Of a stretch of DNA of 64,000 nt, positions 51,032 through 58,763 are shown in pieces. The DNA lies in assembly GCA_946223075.1 (NCBI GenBank), contig CAMILZ010000013.1, forward strand, positions 1 through 64,000, read 5' to 3'. The position numbers and the translations under genes were made by a program. How positions within the stretch are numbered: the stretch's first letter is position 1; each line of letters opens with the position of its first letter. This stretch comes from an uncultured Dermabacteraceae bacterium (lineage in GTDB: Bacteria > Actinomycetota > Actinomycetes > Actinomycetales > Dermabacteraceae). The notes under the pieces are model-generated. The model was not told the origin of the DNA. It saw nothing but the letters and a program-made list of their open reading frames with translations, and made no database searches.

Positions 51032-54000
51032 TCACTGCTTACGTGGTCGCCTCCTGAGGAACAATCCAACACCGAGCAACGTGGTCGCGATCGCGAGGAA
51101 GCCTGCAACTTCCACACCAGTTCGAGGCAGCCCCTTCTCAGGAACCCCCGGTTTCTCCGGCGTCGGCTCCGGCGTTGGTTCCTCACCTGGTTCCGGTGTT
51201 GGCTCCGGGGTTGGTTCTGGCGCCGGCTCAGGAGTCGGATCAGGAGTCGGCTCAGGAGTCGGATCCGGTGTCGGATCAGGAGTCGAATCCGGTGTCGGAT
51301 CCGGTGTCGGATCCGGTGTCGGCTCAGGAGTCGGATCCGGTGTCGGATCAGGAGTCGGATCCGGTGTCGGCTCAGGAGTCGGATCAGGAGTCGGATCCGG
51401 TGTCGGCTCAGGAGTCGGATCCGGTGTCGGATCCGGTTCACGTGTATTCGTGACCGTCACCTCGAAGACGCTACCGGCGTCCGCCACCTTGACCTGCGAG
51501 GTGTAGCCCTCAACCGAGTCTTCCTGCACCGTATAACTGACCGGCTCATCGTCGACCGTGGCTGGTAGCGATTCGAACGTGTGCTTCCAACCATTTGCGG
51601 CCGAAAGCACAACCTTCTCGCCCACCGGGGTGCTTTTATCTCCCTGCTGGCGCATCAACTGCACCTGCACCGAGTCCGGAGTCTCCGTAAGGGCTTCGCC
51701 GTTCTCGTCCTTCCACACCTTCTCAACGCTGACGTCGACAGGCGTACGCACCGTGAACTGCGCAGACGTACGCATCCGCAGTTTCGTGTTCTCAGCACGA
51801 CCCACGGCCTTGTTGACAACAACATCGCCATGCTGGGCTTGATGCAGCTCAGTCTTCACAGTAATCGTTTGACTATCCCCAAATGCCAGCGGGGCTTTGG
51901 TGATAACGCGGAGCGCGGTTGCGTCCTCCTTCACGCCTTCTTCCCAGATGTCAGACGGCGTTCCGGTGCCACCATTGACCTTGGCATTCGGGTCTTCATC
52001 AATCTCAGCTGGGTCCACAGTGGTGCTGTAGACCTTCGCGCCTTCAGCACCTTCAACTCCGGTCACCTTGAGTGTGCCATCAAACTTCGAACCCTGGGAA
52101 TCATCGTTTGACGGAAGCACATCGATCACGTCAGTGAGGTTCGAACGTGTCGGGTCATTCGACGTCAGGCTAAGCGTCCACTCGTTAGCCGCAACACCGT
52201 TCCGAGTCGTCTCAACAACAGGCGTTTCAACGTTTTTCTTCAGCGACGTGTAGCCGGCCCGCGGCACCGTCACCTTAGCTGTCGCCTTGCGGGTCTGGCC
52301 CTGGCTCGATGCCGCGACCTCGTTGGTGTAAACCGCTCCAGGCTTTGCGTCCTTTGGCAACTTCGCCTTGTAGTTAATGACGTAAGCGTTGCCGTCCTCA
52401 AAGACGCGGATATTAGGCTCAACGCCATCCTTCGTCCACGTCAAAACCTGCTGGCCGTTAGCGTTGGTCTTCACGTCAGGCTCAACGTCAGCGCTACCCG
52501 GAACATACTCCATGCCCGCCGGCAGGGTGTCTTCAATAACCACCTGATCCTTAGGCATGTTCGCAACCTCGGATTCGAGGCCATAACGAATCGTATAGTC
52601 AGCTTCCTCACCCGGACCATACTCCGGCTGGGCGACGTCCTTGACTACAACAGGCAGCGAGGGAACCACGCGTAGAAGGTCACGCCCCGGGCCTGCATAT
52701 GGATAGCGGACCCCGTCGGTGATAACGCCAGGGGATGCGAACCCAGGAGTGATCTCCCGTTCGTTAGTGACGCGGTCATAAGCAATCTTCGCGTCAAGAC
52801 CCATCGTCCAGTCGGTTCGTGTCTCGTTGAGAACAGAAGTCCACGCCCACACGTCTGCGCCAATCTCTACGTCATCGTGAATCTTCTGTTCGATAACCAG
52901 GTAGAAGTACGACTGCGGGAGCTTCGACAAGTGGCCCTTATCGCGAGGCACACGCAACTTGACAGCCTTCACCGTGGAAAGATCTGCAGGCTTGGTGTAG
53001 CTCCAGCCGTCTTTTTCATCTTTCCCTTCATCAAACGGGGTTTCTTCGGTTCCGCATTTGAAAAGGTTAGGGTCCTCAACCTCACCCGTGTAGTAGAGGA
53101 TCTTAAGGCCGTCCACGTTTTCGCCATAGTAGACGTTCGGCTTCGCGTAGGGGTCAGCAACAACACGGGCGTTGACGAAATCGACGCGCTCGGTATCCAG
53201 GGTGTTACAAATCCAGTTGTCAGAAAAGCCCTCAACGCGCGGAGGGGCGATTCCGGACACCGACATCACAGTGGCACCCACGGGTGCGCGAGACGTATCA
53301 GACCATCCGATACCTGGGTATGCCTTCGGGTACTGTGACCCAACAACCCACGCACCGGTCCAGTTGCCGCGGATCATCGGGGCGCGGTTCTGGTTGTTCG
53401 ACGGGTCGTCCTCACTCGTTGAACCGTCGACGGCGGTGTACGTCGGCGTCGATGCCTTCAGCGTCACGTTGGTGTTTCGGTTCGAATCAGATCCGGAGGC
53501 CTTATACGGAACCTTGATGCGCAGCTCTCCAGCGGCGATAACTTCGCGCGGATGCTTCGGCTGAACCTGCGGCAAACGGACACCATTCGAGTCAAGCTCA
53601 GGACGTTTCGAAACATAATCCAGATCAGACAACGTCAGTCGGAAAGTGTTCGTCTCAGGATCAACCAGAGTGAACTCACACGTAGGGAACTTCGCGGTCT
53701 GTTCCTGCGGCTTACCGGGAGCGGAGTACGGGTAGCCGGAATGCACACGATCGATAGGCGCACACGCTACATCCTGCGTAGTGATTCTTTCACCGCGGAC
53801 ACCATTGATCGTGATGTCATAACTCACGCTTTCCGGGCCCGCCGCGGATCCCGTTGAATGCGCCAACGAAAACGGGAAAGACATGACCTGGTACGTGTCT
53901 GGCTGACCAGTCAATGAGCTCGGTGCGCCAGCATCAAACTTAGCGTCCATGATGAACGGCGCGACGATCGGGATCTCTGGCAGCTCAGCTTCAAGACCCC

Positions 54001-54496
54001 GGAAGGTTGCCTTCGCAGAGACCTTCGACTCAGCCGGGCCATCAACCTTGACACCCGATAGCACCATCTGAGCTGTACCCTCATCGCGCTCACCGATGTC
54101 ACAAGTCAGAGTGCGCTTATCTTCTGAAATCTTTGAAGCACCCTTATCTCCACTGAGACATTCAGCGGGGATCTCGCCAAAGTGCGCATTCTTCACCGTG
54201 ACAGACAGGAGGTTGTCAGCAGTGGGCTTGTTGCCTGGCGCTGGCGCCGAATCGTTGATGTCCAGGTGCCACACCATCGAAAGAACATCGAGACCCGAGG
54301 TAACAACCTCTGGCTGGTTCTTCCATACACCTTCTAGCTCATAAGCCTTGGTGTCGCCGTTTGTATCGCCACTACCTAAGGCGTATACCACTTGCGAACA
54401 GAAAACCATGATGACCGCGATGAACGCGGCAAGAACCGTGAGCGCGATTCTACGCGTTGGAGACTGCTGAAGTTTTGTCGAGATTGACCGTACCAC
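51032..54496 (-). CDS. Large LPxTG adhesin with DUF11-like and Cna_B domains
   Basis: 1154 aa, GTG 54496. Signal helix residues 17-40 (IALTVLAAFIAVIMVFCSQVVYA). A ~600-residue N-terminal region of beta character with several Cys (CLSGDKG, TCDIGERDE, CAPIDR) is followed by a DUF11-like domain (ADYTIRYGLESEVANMPKDQ and VIEDTLPAGMEYVPGSADV), another beta domain, and a Cna_B domain (VDVSVEKVWKDENGEALTE, with PVSYTVQEDSVEGYT). Then comes a ~100-residue TPDP/TPEP repeat spacer, GLPRTG, a hydrophobic helix and RRRPRKQ. It is displayed on the cell wall by sortase (not in this window) and likely mediates adherence. The SD is a G9 homopolymer. It sits within the island between two IS3 remnants. Confidence 0.88.
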   Translation of the reverse strand: MVRSISTKLQQSPTRRIALTVLAAFIAVIMVFCSQVVYALGSGDTNGDTKAYELEGVWKNQPEVVTSGLDVLSMVWHLDINDSAPAPGNKPTADNLLSVTVKNAHFGEIPAECLSGDKGASKISEDKRTLTCDIGERDEGTAQMVLSGVKVDGPAESKVSAKATFRGLEAELPEIPIVAPFIMDAKFDAGAPSSLTGQPDTYQVMSFPFSLAHSTGSAAGPESVSYDITINGVRGERITTQDVACAPIDRVHSGYPYSAPGKPQEQTAKFPTCEFTLVDPETNTFRLTLSDLDYVSKRPELDSNGVRLPQVQPKHPREVIAAGELRIKVPYKASGSDSNRNTNVTLKASTPTYTAVDGSTSEDDPSNNQNRAPMIRGNWTGAWVVGSQYPKAYPGIGWSDTSRAPVGATVMSVSGIAPPRVEGFSDNWICNTLDTERVDFVNARVVADPYAKPNVYYGENVDGLKILYYTGEVEDPNLFKCGTEETPFDEGKDEKDGWSYTKPADLSTVKAVKLRVPRDKGHLSKLPQSYFYLVIEQKIHDDVEIGADVWAWTSVLNETRTDWTMGLDAKIAYDRVTNEREITPGFASPGVITDGVRYPYAGPGRDLLRVVPSLPVVVKDVAQPEYGPGEEADYTIRYGLESEVANMPKDQVVIEDTLPAGMEYVPGSADVEPDVKTNANGQQVLTWTKDGVEPNIRVFEDGNAYVINYKAKLPKDAKPGAVYTNEVAASSQGQTRKATAKVTVPRAGYTSLKKNVETPVVETTRNGVAANEWTLSLTSNDPTRSNLTDVIDVLPSNDDSQGSKFDGTLKVTGVEGAEGAKVYSTTVDPAEIDEDPNAKVNGGTGTPSDIWEEGVKEDATALRVITKAPLAFGDSQTITVKTELHQAQHGDVVVNKAVGRAENTKLRMRTSAQFTVRTPVDVSVEKVWKDENGEALTETPDSVQVQLMRQQGDKSTPVGEKVVLSAANGWKHTFESLPATVDDEPVSYTVQEDSVEGYTSQVKVADAGSVFEVTVTNTREPDPTPDPTPEPTPDPTPDPTPEPTPDPTPDPTPDPTPEPTPDPTPDPTPDSTPDPTPDPTPEPTPDPTPEPAPEPTPEPTPEPGEEPTPEPTPEKPGVPEKGLPRTGVEVAGFLAIATTLLGVGLFLRRRPRKQ
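51184..51438. repeat. 12-bp tandem repeats encoding the Pro-rich wall spacer
   Basis: Runs of GG(A/C)TC(C/A)GG(T/A)GTC units with period 12, encoding TPDP/TPEP tetrapeptides of the adhesin. Copy number is likely variable between strains. Protein-coding, not CRISPR. Confidence 0.85.
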
Positions 54497-54503
54497 TCAG
54501 CAT

Positions 54504-54516
54504 CCCCCCCCCTTTC
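54504..54516 (-). promoter_or_regulatory. Homopolymeric SD of the adhesin gene
   Basis: On the minus strand GAAA is followed by nine Gs (54512-54504), ending 7 nt before GTG 54496. The tract serves as the SD, so slippage would alter SD strength and spacing. An ATG directly after the tract (54503) opens only a short out-of-frame ORF. Confidence 0.6.
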
Positions 54517-54680
54517 AGTTGTCCGTCAACCGTCAAGAAGCGTACTGGAGAGGACCGCCAAAAAGGTTCGGCAACGCAACCCCATCAACGCATAACAAAT
54601 GATAGTCACCCAACAAGGGGTACTGCAAAAAAAAACTAACTAGGGTCTGCTGAAGGTTTGGTTGACTCGGGTTTCCACTA

Positions 54681-55279
54681 TTAGGCAGCCAAACCGACTA
54701 CATCTCTCTTTATACCCTCACACTCGACCGGTGTCAACTTTCCCAGGCCCCGTGGTTTGCGTTTACGGTGAGACTTCGCTTCAACCCAGTGCACGATGGC
54801 GAGCCTGAGCTCTTGCCGGGTACGCCACGGCTGCCGATCAAGCACGTTCTTCTGCAACAAACTGAAAAATAACTCCATGGCTGCGTTATCCCCACACGCT
54901 CCATCGAACCTTTCAACTTGTGCTTCTTAAGCGCCTTCTGGAACTTCCGACTCCGAAATTGGCTTTCCCTATCGCTACGCGCCACCACGCCTTCTACCCA
55001 GCCACGCTGCATGAGCGCGTTCTCCAACGCTCGAACCGCGAGCGACGCTTTCATGCGGGAATCGATCGCGCACCCGGCACCCGCCCTCGGGGTCGTCCTC
55101 GTGGAGTTCACCCAATACTTGAATGATCTGCGCGTCAGCAATCTTTCGGGCAGACAACGGCTGTTTCAGCCATTGGTAATGCGCCTGCTTCGTAAACCCC
55201 AGCACCCGGCACGCCACCGCCACCGGCACTCGAATGCGGGCACCGGGCGCGGCCATCTCTTGGACGAGTGGGAACACTA
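54681..55279 (-). pseudogene. IS3-family orfB, deleted and frameshifted
   Basis: Pieces of an rve transposase in several frames: VACRVLGFTKQAHYQWLKQP, DSRMKASLAVRALENALMQR, SDRESQFRSRKFQKALKKH, MELFFSLLQKNVLDRQ and IVHWVEAKSHRKRKPRGLGK. The region around the first catalytic Asp is missing. Not functional. Confidence 0.8.
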
Positions 55280-55568
55280 TTTTGGGGGCGTGATATGAAT
55301 CTGCGACAAATACGCCGCCGCACGCCTGAGTACCTCGTTCTCCTGCTCGAGGAGCCGGTTCCGACGCATCAATTCACGAATCTGCGCATCCTCGCCCCGG
55401 GGTCACGTCTTTTGCTACCGGCAGGCCAGCGTCACGTCTGTCAGCATCAGCGACCCATTTCGACATTGCTGATCTCGAGATACCAAGATCGCGACACACC
55501 TCGCGTTGCGTGGCACTTGCCCGCACCAACGCGACGACATCTTACTTGAACTCTTCTGCGTACTTCAT
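55277..55568 (-). pseudogene. IS3-family orfA, interrupted
   Basis: From ATG 55568: MKYAEEFK, a TAA, DVVALVRA, then the HTH TQREVCRDLGISRSAMSKWV. A frameshift near the middle precedes LMRRNRLLEQENEVLRRAAA, ending at TAG 55277-55279. A subfamily different from element A. Confidence 0.78.
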
Positions 55569-55641
55569 CACTAATCATTCTCCTTCACCCCACCCGCATG
55601 CACGAGTGGACAGGAGTCAACCAACCCCTCAGCAGACCCCA

Positions 55642-56277
55642 CGTTCTCCGGCAAAATCAGGTGCGCCTAGTGCGGGGTCTGGTACGGGTCGAAAACCTGG
55701 CATGCCGGCACCAAATACGAAAAACGCATCTGGCAGTGCAACCACAAATACGCAGGTGGAACCCCGTGTGCGACCCCCTCACGTCAGCGACGAACAAATC
55801 ACCACCGCGTTCCTCGACGCCGTCCACCACTTCCTCGCCAGCCGGGACCAGGTCGACGAGCTGGTCGACAAGGCCGTACGAGCCGAACTGGACTCCACCG
55901 ACCTTCATATCGAAACCGACCAACTCTTCGCGCGCGTCGGTGCGACCGCCGAGACGATCGACGCGCTGATAGCCCGCAACGCCCGCATCGCCCAAGACCA
56001 GGCCGAATACCAGAGCCGCTTCGACAAACTCACCAGCAAACACGCCACCCTCCTAGAGGAGTACCACCGGCTCCTCGACCAGATCAGCGACCTCGACAAC
56101 CAGCAAGCCGCCTACTGCCACTACCAGGAAGAACTCGACAAACTCGACATCGACCACATCGAGTTCACCCCATACCTATGGCACACCCTCGTCGACCACG
56201 CCAAAATCAGCGTCGACTCCACCATTACCTCCACATTCAGGGACGCAAGGTCGCAGGCGATCACACTCAAGAACTGA
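55642..56277 (+). pseudogene. Large serine recombinase, C-terminal remnant
   Basis: The coiled-coil tail of large serine recombinases is readable in frame to 56277: HVSDEQITTAFLDAVHHFLA, IAQDQAEYQSRFDKLTSKH, then EEYHRLLDQISDLD and PYLWHTLVDHAKISV. Just upstream, in another frame, lies the zinc ribbon (KIRCA-stop-CGVWYGSKTWH, IWQCNHKYAGGTPCATP). One extra C in the C5 run at 55774-55778 explains the shift. The catalytic N-terminal domain is gone, cut by IS remnant B. Its 3' end overlaps the convergent nuclease gene by 11 nt. Confidence 0.78.
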
Positions 56278-57244
56278 TCGTCTCAGCAATAACTGCGACA
56301 TTGTGTACAGGGTTTTGGGCGCCGGAGTACACGGTGATTTCACGGTAGTTCGGGTGTGCGATGTTCAGCGAAGGGAGTGGGGCTTCACGGAGTCGAACAA
56401 CAAGGAACCCATCTGCTAGGAGATCTAAGGTCTTGACGCGATCAACGTCCGCTTTGTTGCGATGCCAGTACGAGCCGCCATATTCGATGGCGAATCGTTT
56501 CCCGGATGGAAGATCCACGCAAATATCAACAGTCCAGGAGGAGTGAGTCTGGAACTTTGCGGAATGAATGCGGGAACCAGATTTCGCATTTCCCCAGTGC
56601 GCAAGAGCTGCTGAATAGTACTCGGTCTCGATCCGTGATTTTCCTGTTTCGATGCACTCCGGGCATTGCGACCCATTGACTCGCGCTGCGGGCATGGCTC
56701 GCCACACATGAGCCGGATCGTTTTTGCATACCCAAAGGGGTGGCTCAGCCAGTTGCGAGGTGTTCGGACGGATCTCCCACGGCGAGAGCGGATTGTCTGG
56801 CGACCATTCCTCGGCAACCTCTGGATAGTGGTATGCCAGCGAATCAAGGATTGTATGGCACACCGGGCAGCGCCACCGCTCATATTTATCGCGTTCTCGG
56901 GGAGTGGCTTGGAACTCATGTCCGCAGACGGGGTCACGCCACCAGACCATGCGACGGGACTCGGGAGAGACGTCCGCAAGGCGCAAATTGCCATTCTTGG
57001 TGGGGTGCCACTGGCTGCTGATCTCTGGTGTCAACCTACTCGCGGAGGGATCGGCTGCCGCAGCATCCGCATTTGCTTTCCTGGTCTTAATTGCCTTGCA
57101 AGCAGAACAGCCCCCAAACAGATAGCTGAGAGGTTGACGCGTGTTTCGGTGACCAGCAGGACACCGGAATCTATAACCCGAACCCCAGTGGTTCTCGTCG
57201 ACTCGAACACCCTCAGGAGGGAGGTCGTCGTCCCAAGCGGCCAA
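56267..57244 (-). CDS. Zinc-ribbon (DUF4379-like) protein with Vsr/PD-(D/E)xK-like nuclease domain, possibly 5'-truncated
   Basis: 325 aa from TTG 57244, but the same frame stays open upstream to about 57,440 and encodes another zinc ribbon (RWTCPEGHSFKAR...FSCPACQEIR) without any ATG. At least four treble-clef/zinc-ribbon units follow (FRCPAGHRNTR...GCSACK; DPVCGHEF...CPVCH; VCKNDPAHVWRA...CPEC), as in DUF4379. The C-terminus has SWTVDICVDLPSGKRFAIEYGGSYWH and a late VVRLRE, a Vsr-like restriction fold. It may be a DNA nuclease from a defence or mobile element, its N-terminus lost at the junction with the MmeI-like fragment near 57,400. Confidence 0.7.
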   Translation of the reverse strand: MAAWDDDLPPEGVRVDENHWGSGYRFRCPAGHRNTRQPLSYLFGGCSACKAIKTRKANADAAAADPSASRLTPEISSQWHPTKNGNLRLADVSPESRRMVWWRDPVCGHEFQATPRERDKYERWRCPVCHTILDSLAYHYPEVAEEWSPDNPLSPWEIRPNTSQLAEPPLWVCKNDPAHVWRAMPAARVNGSQCPECIETGKSRIETEYYSAALAHWGNAKSGSRIHSAKFQTHSSWTVDICVDLPSGKRFAIEYGGSYWHRNKADVDRVKTLDLLADGFLVVRLREAPLPSLNIAHPNYREITVYSGAQNPVHNVAVIAETISS

Positions 57245-57357
57245 CAGCTCGGGTACATCAGCGATAGTCTTACCTGCAAAAGAAGCTCTTTTCTCTTCCC
57301 AGGCGACCCGCCGGATCTCCTGACACGCAGGACAGGAGAAATAGTCATTCGTGACAT

Positions 57358-57570
57358 CTAGGATGCGAGCCTTGAACGAATGCCCTTCAGGGCAGGTCCA
57401 CCGCGCTTCTCGTATACGGCGGCCGTACGGCCACTAATACCGAAGCATCGAAGAAGTCCGCGCACAAACTCCTGAGCCTCGCCCTTCTCATAACCCTCCG
57501 CATCACGCCAATCCGACACAAACGCGCCCGCGCGATTGCGGATATCGGAAAGAACGAGAGGCTTCGGCAT
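57358..57570 (-). pseudogene. MmeI-like restriction-modification enzyme, N-terminal remnant
   Basis: From ATG 57570 (GGAG upstream): LSDIRNRAGAFVSDWRDAEG, then GEAQEFVRGLLRCFGISGRTAAVYEKR, which is the characteristic start of MmeI-type fused restriction-modification proteins. Homology stops at about 57,403, after which a few junk codons lead to TAG at 57358. Same strand as, and upstream of, the C-terminal remnant at 48256-49248, so both are probably pieces of one gene. Confidence 0.72.
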
Positions 57571-57633
57571 GGCAGCTCCAGGGCGCGGTAACGATACTGT
57601 CTGCATCTACGTTACCGGGCAGCCTCGCTCGCC

Positions 57634-58563
57634 CTAATGCGCGTCGAGAAGAGCCTCGGCCGTGTCGCGGTCGGTCACAAGGCCCGTGATGAGGCCGGTG
57701 CGAGCCGCACCGAGAATGGCCGACACTTTCTTTGCCCCCGCGGCGACCGCAATGACGCGGGGGGTTTGGCTCAAGTGGTGAGTTTCGAGAGTCATGCACA
57801 TTCTGGTGACTTCGGGAGCGAGGACCCTGCCGGTCTCGTCAAACCAGATGCCTGCGAGTTCGCCGGCGGGCTTGACCTGATCGAGCCGTGCCCTCACCGA
57901 GGGCGGGAATTCGCGATAGAGCTGCGTTTCTTTGTGTTCCCATGAGCCGATCGACACGAGGGCCGTGTCAAGGTGTTCGAATTGCCCGCGCACATAGGAG
58001 TGGGTTTCGAAGAGCTGGCGGCGCATTTCGGGCGAACGCACGTAGAAGGGAACCGGGAGGTCGTGGATGTAGCCGTTGGCGCTGAGAACAGCCTCGCGGA
58101 TGTTGTCGATTGGCGACGACGCATGTGCGGCCGCTAGGGCGCCAGAAATCTGGATGACGGTGATGGGAGGAAGGTGTCGGAGGTTCTTCGCGACCTCGGC
58201 CACCGTCCGCCCCCACCCGAGGCCCAGGTTATCCCCGGGTTTCACGAGTTCGCCGAGCAGTTGCGCTCCCATTGATCCGAGCTGCGTGCGCACGTCGGTG
58301 TCTGTGCCGTTGGAGCCGATTACCCGCACGTAGCGGAGGCCGAGGTGGCTCGCGAGGGGCTCGGAGAGCATGGGCAGATCAGTGGACGGATCGATGATCT
58401 CAAGGCGAATGATGCCTTCTTCGCGGCCCTTGGCGAGGAGCCGTGCGATGCGAAACCGCGAGATGCCGAACTCTTTGGCGAGCTGCACCTTGGAGACGTC
58501 TTCGAGGTAGTGGCGGCGCGCGAGAGACGCAATCAATTGCGGCTCGGGCAACTCGGCATCCAT
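57634..58563 (-). CDS. SorC/DeoR-type sugar-binding transcriptional regulator
   Basis: 309 aa from ATG 58563, chosen for GAGGAGAGAGG upstream. The N-terminal HTH (YLEDVSKVQLAKEFGISRFRIARLLAKG) is followed by the SorC sugar-binding domain, with GDNLGLGWGRTVAEV and ITVIQISGALAA. The C-terminal end RVIAVAAGAKKVSAILGAAR and GLVTDRDTAEALL is typical. Divergent from the ribulokinase gene; likely controls it through the twin palindromes at 58661 and 58683, released by a phosphorylated sugar. Confidence 0.9.
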   Translation of the reverse strand: MDAELPEPQLIASLARRHYLEDVSKVQLAKEFGISRFRIARLLAKGREEGIIRLEIIDPSTDLPMLSEPLASHLGLRYVRVIGSNGTDTDVRTQLGSMGAQLLGELVKPGDNLGLGWGRTVAEVAKNLRHLPPITVIQISGALAAAHASSPIDNIREAVLSANGYIHDLPVPFYVRSPEMRRQLFETHSYVRGQFEHLDTALVSIGSWEHKETQLYREFPPSVRARLDQVKPAGELAGIWFDETGRVLAPEVTRMCMTLETHHLSQTPRVIAVAAGAKKVSAILGAARTGLITGLVTDRDTAEALLDAH

Positions 58564-58631
58564 CGGTGCCTCTCTCCTCAAACGTCCTGGTCTGGTCAGG
58601 CGCCTGGCCTGCTCCACGCACTTTACCGTGA

Positions 58632-58660
58632 TTGACATGGGTCACACTAAGGGCTAGTGT
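58632..58660 (+). promoter_or_regulatory. Sigma-70-type promoter of the ribulokinase gene
   Basis: TTGACA (58632-58637), 17-nt spacer, TAGTGT (58655-58660). The expected start is about 58667, inside the first operator palindrome. Confidence 0.7.
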
Positions 58661-58694
58661 GCTCATGTGAGCGGCCTAGAGCGCTCATTTGAGC
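58661..58694. promoter_or_regulatory. Twin operator palindromes (GCTCAnnTGAGC)
   Basis: Two copies of GCTCA-N2-TGAGC at 58661-58672 and 58683-58694, 22 bp apart (two helical turns), directly downstream of the -10. A bound SorC-type repressor would block transcription of the kinase gene. Confidence 0.75.
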
Positions 58695-58763
58695 ATACGT
58701 CACGCTGGGGCAGCGGGCCACCCGCCCGAGGCCCCCGCACACACCCACTCGAAGAGGAGTGAC

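Larger units (their letters stand above)
54641..55641 (-). mobile_element. IS3-family element remnant B with terminal inverted repeats
   Basis: Ends carry related inverted repeats: GGGTCTGCTGAAGGTTTGG at 54643 onward, and GGGTCTGCTGAGGGGTTGG on the minus strand from 55639, both followed by TTGACTC. The element is about 1.0 kb, shorter than usual for IS3, which fits internal deletion. No target duplication (AAC against CGT) is seen at the borders. It directly abuts the serine-recombinase remnant. Confidence 0.8.

Noticed and set aside
51175..51453. CRISPR-like array
   Set aside because: Regular 12-bp repeats without spacers that encode the Pro-rich spacer of the adhesin.
55510..55770. N-terminal 87 residues of the 255-aa frame ending at 56277 as a real protein start
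   Set aside because: This part is Pro/Ser/Thr junk running through an IS end; the true zinc ribbon is in another frame, so the ORF is an accident of a frameshift.
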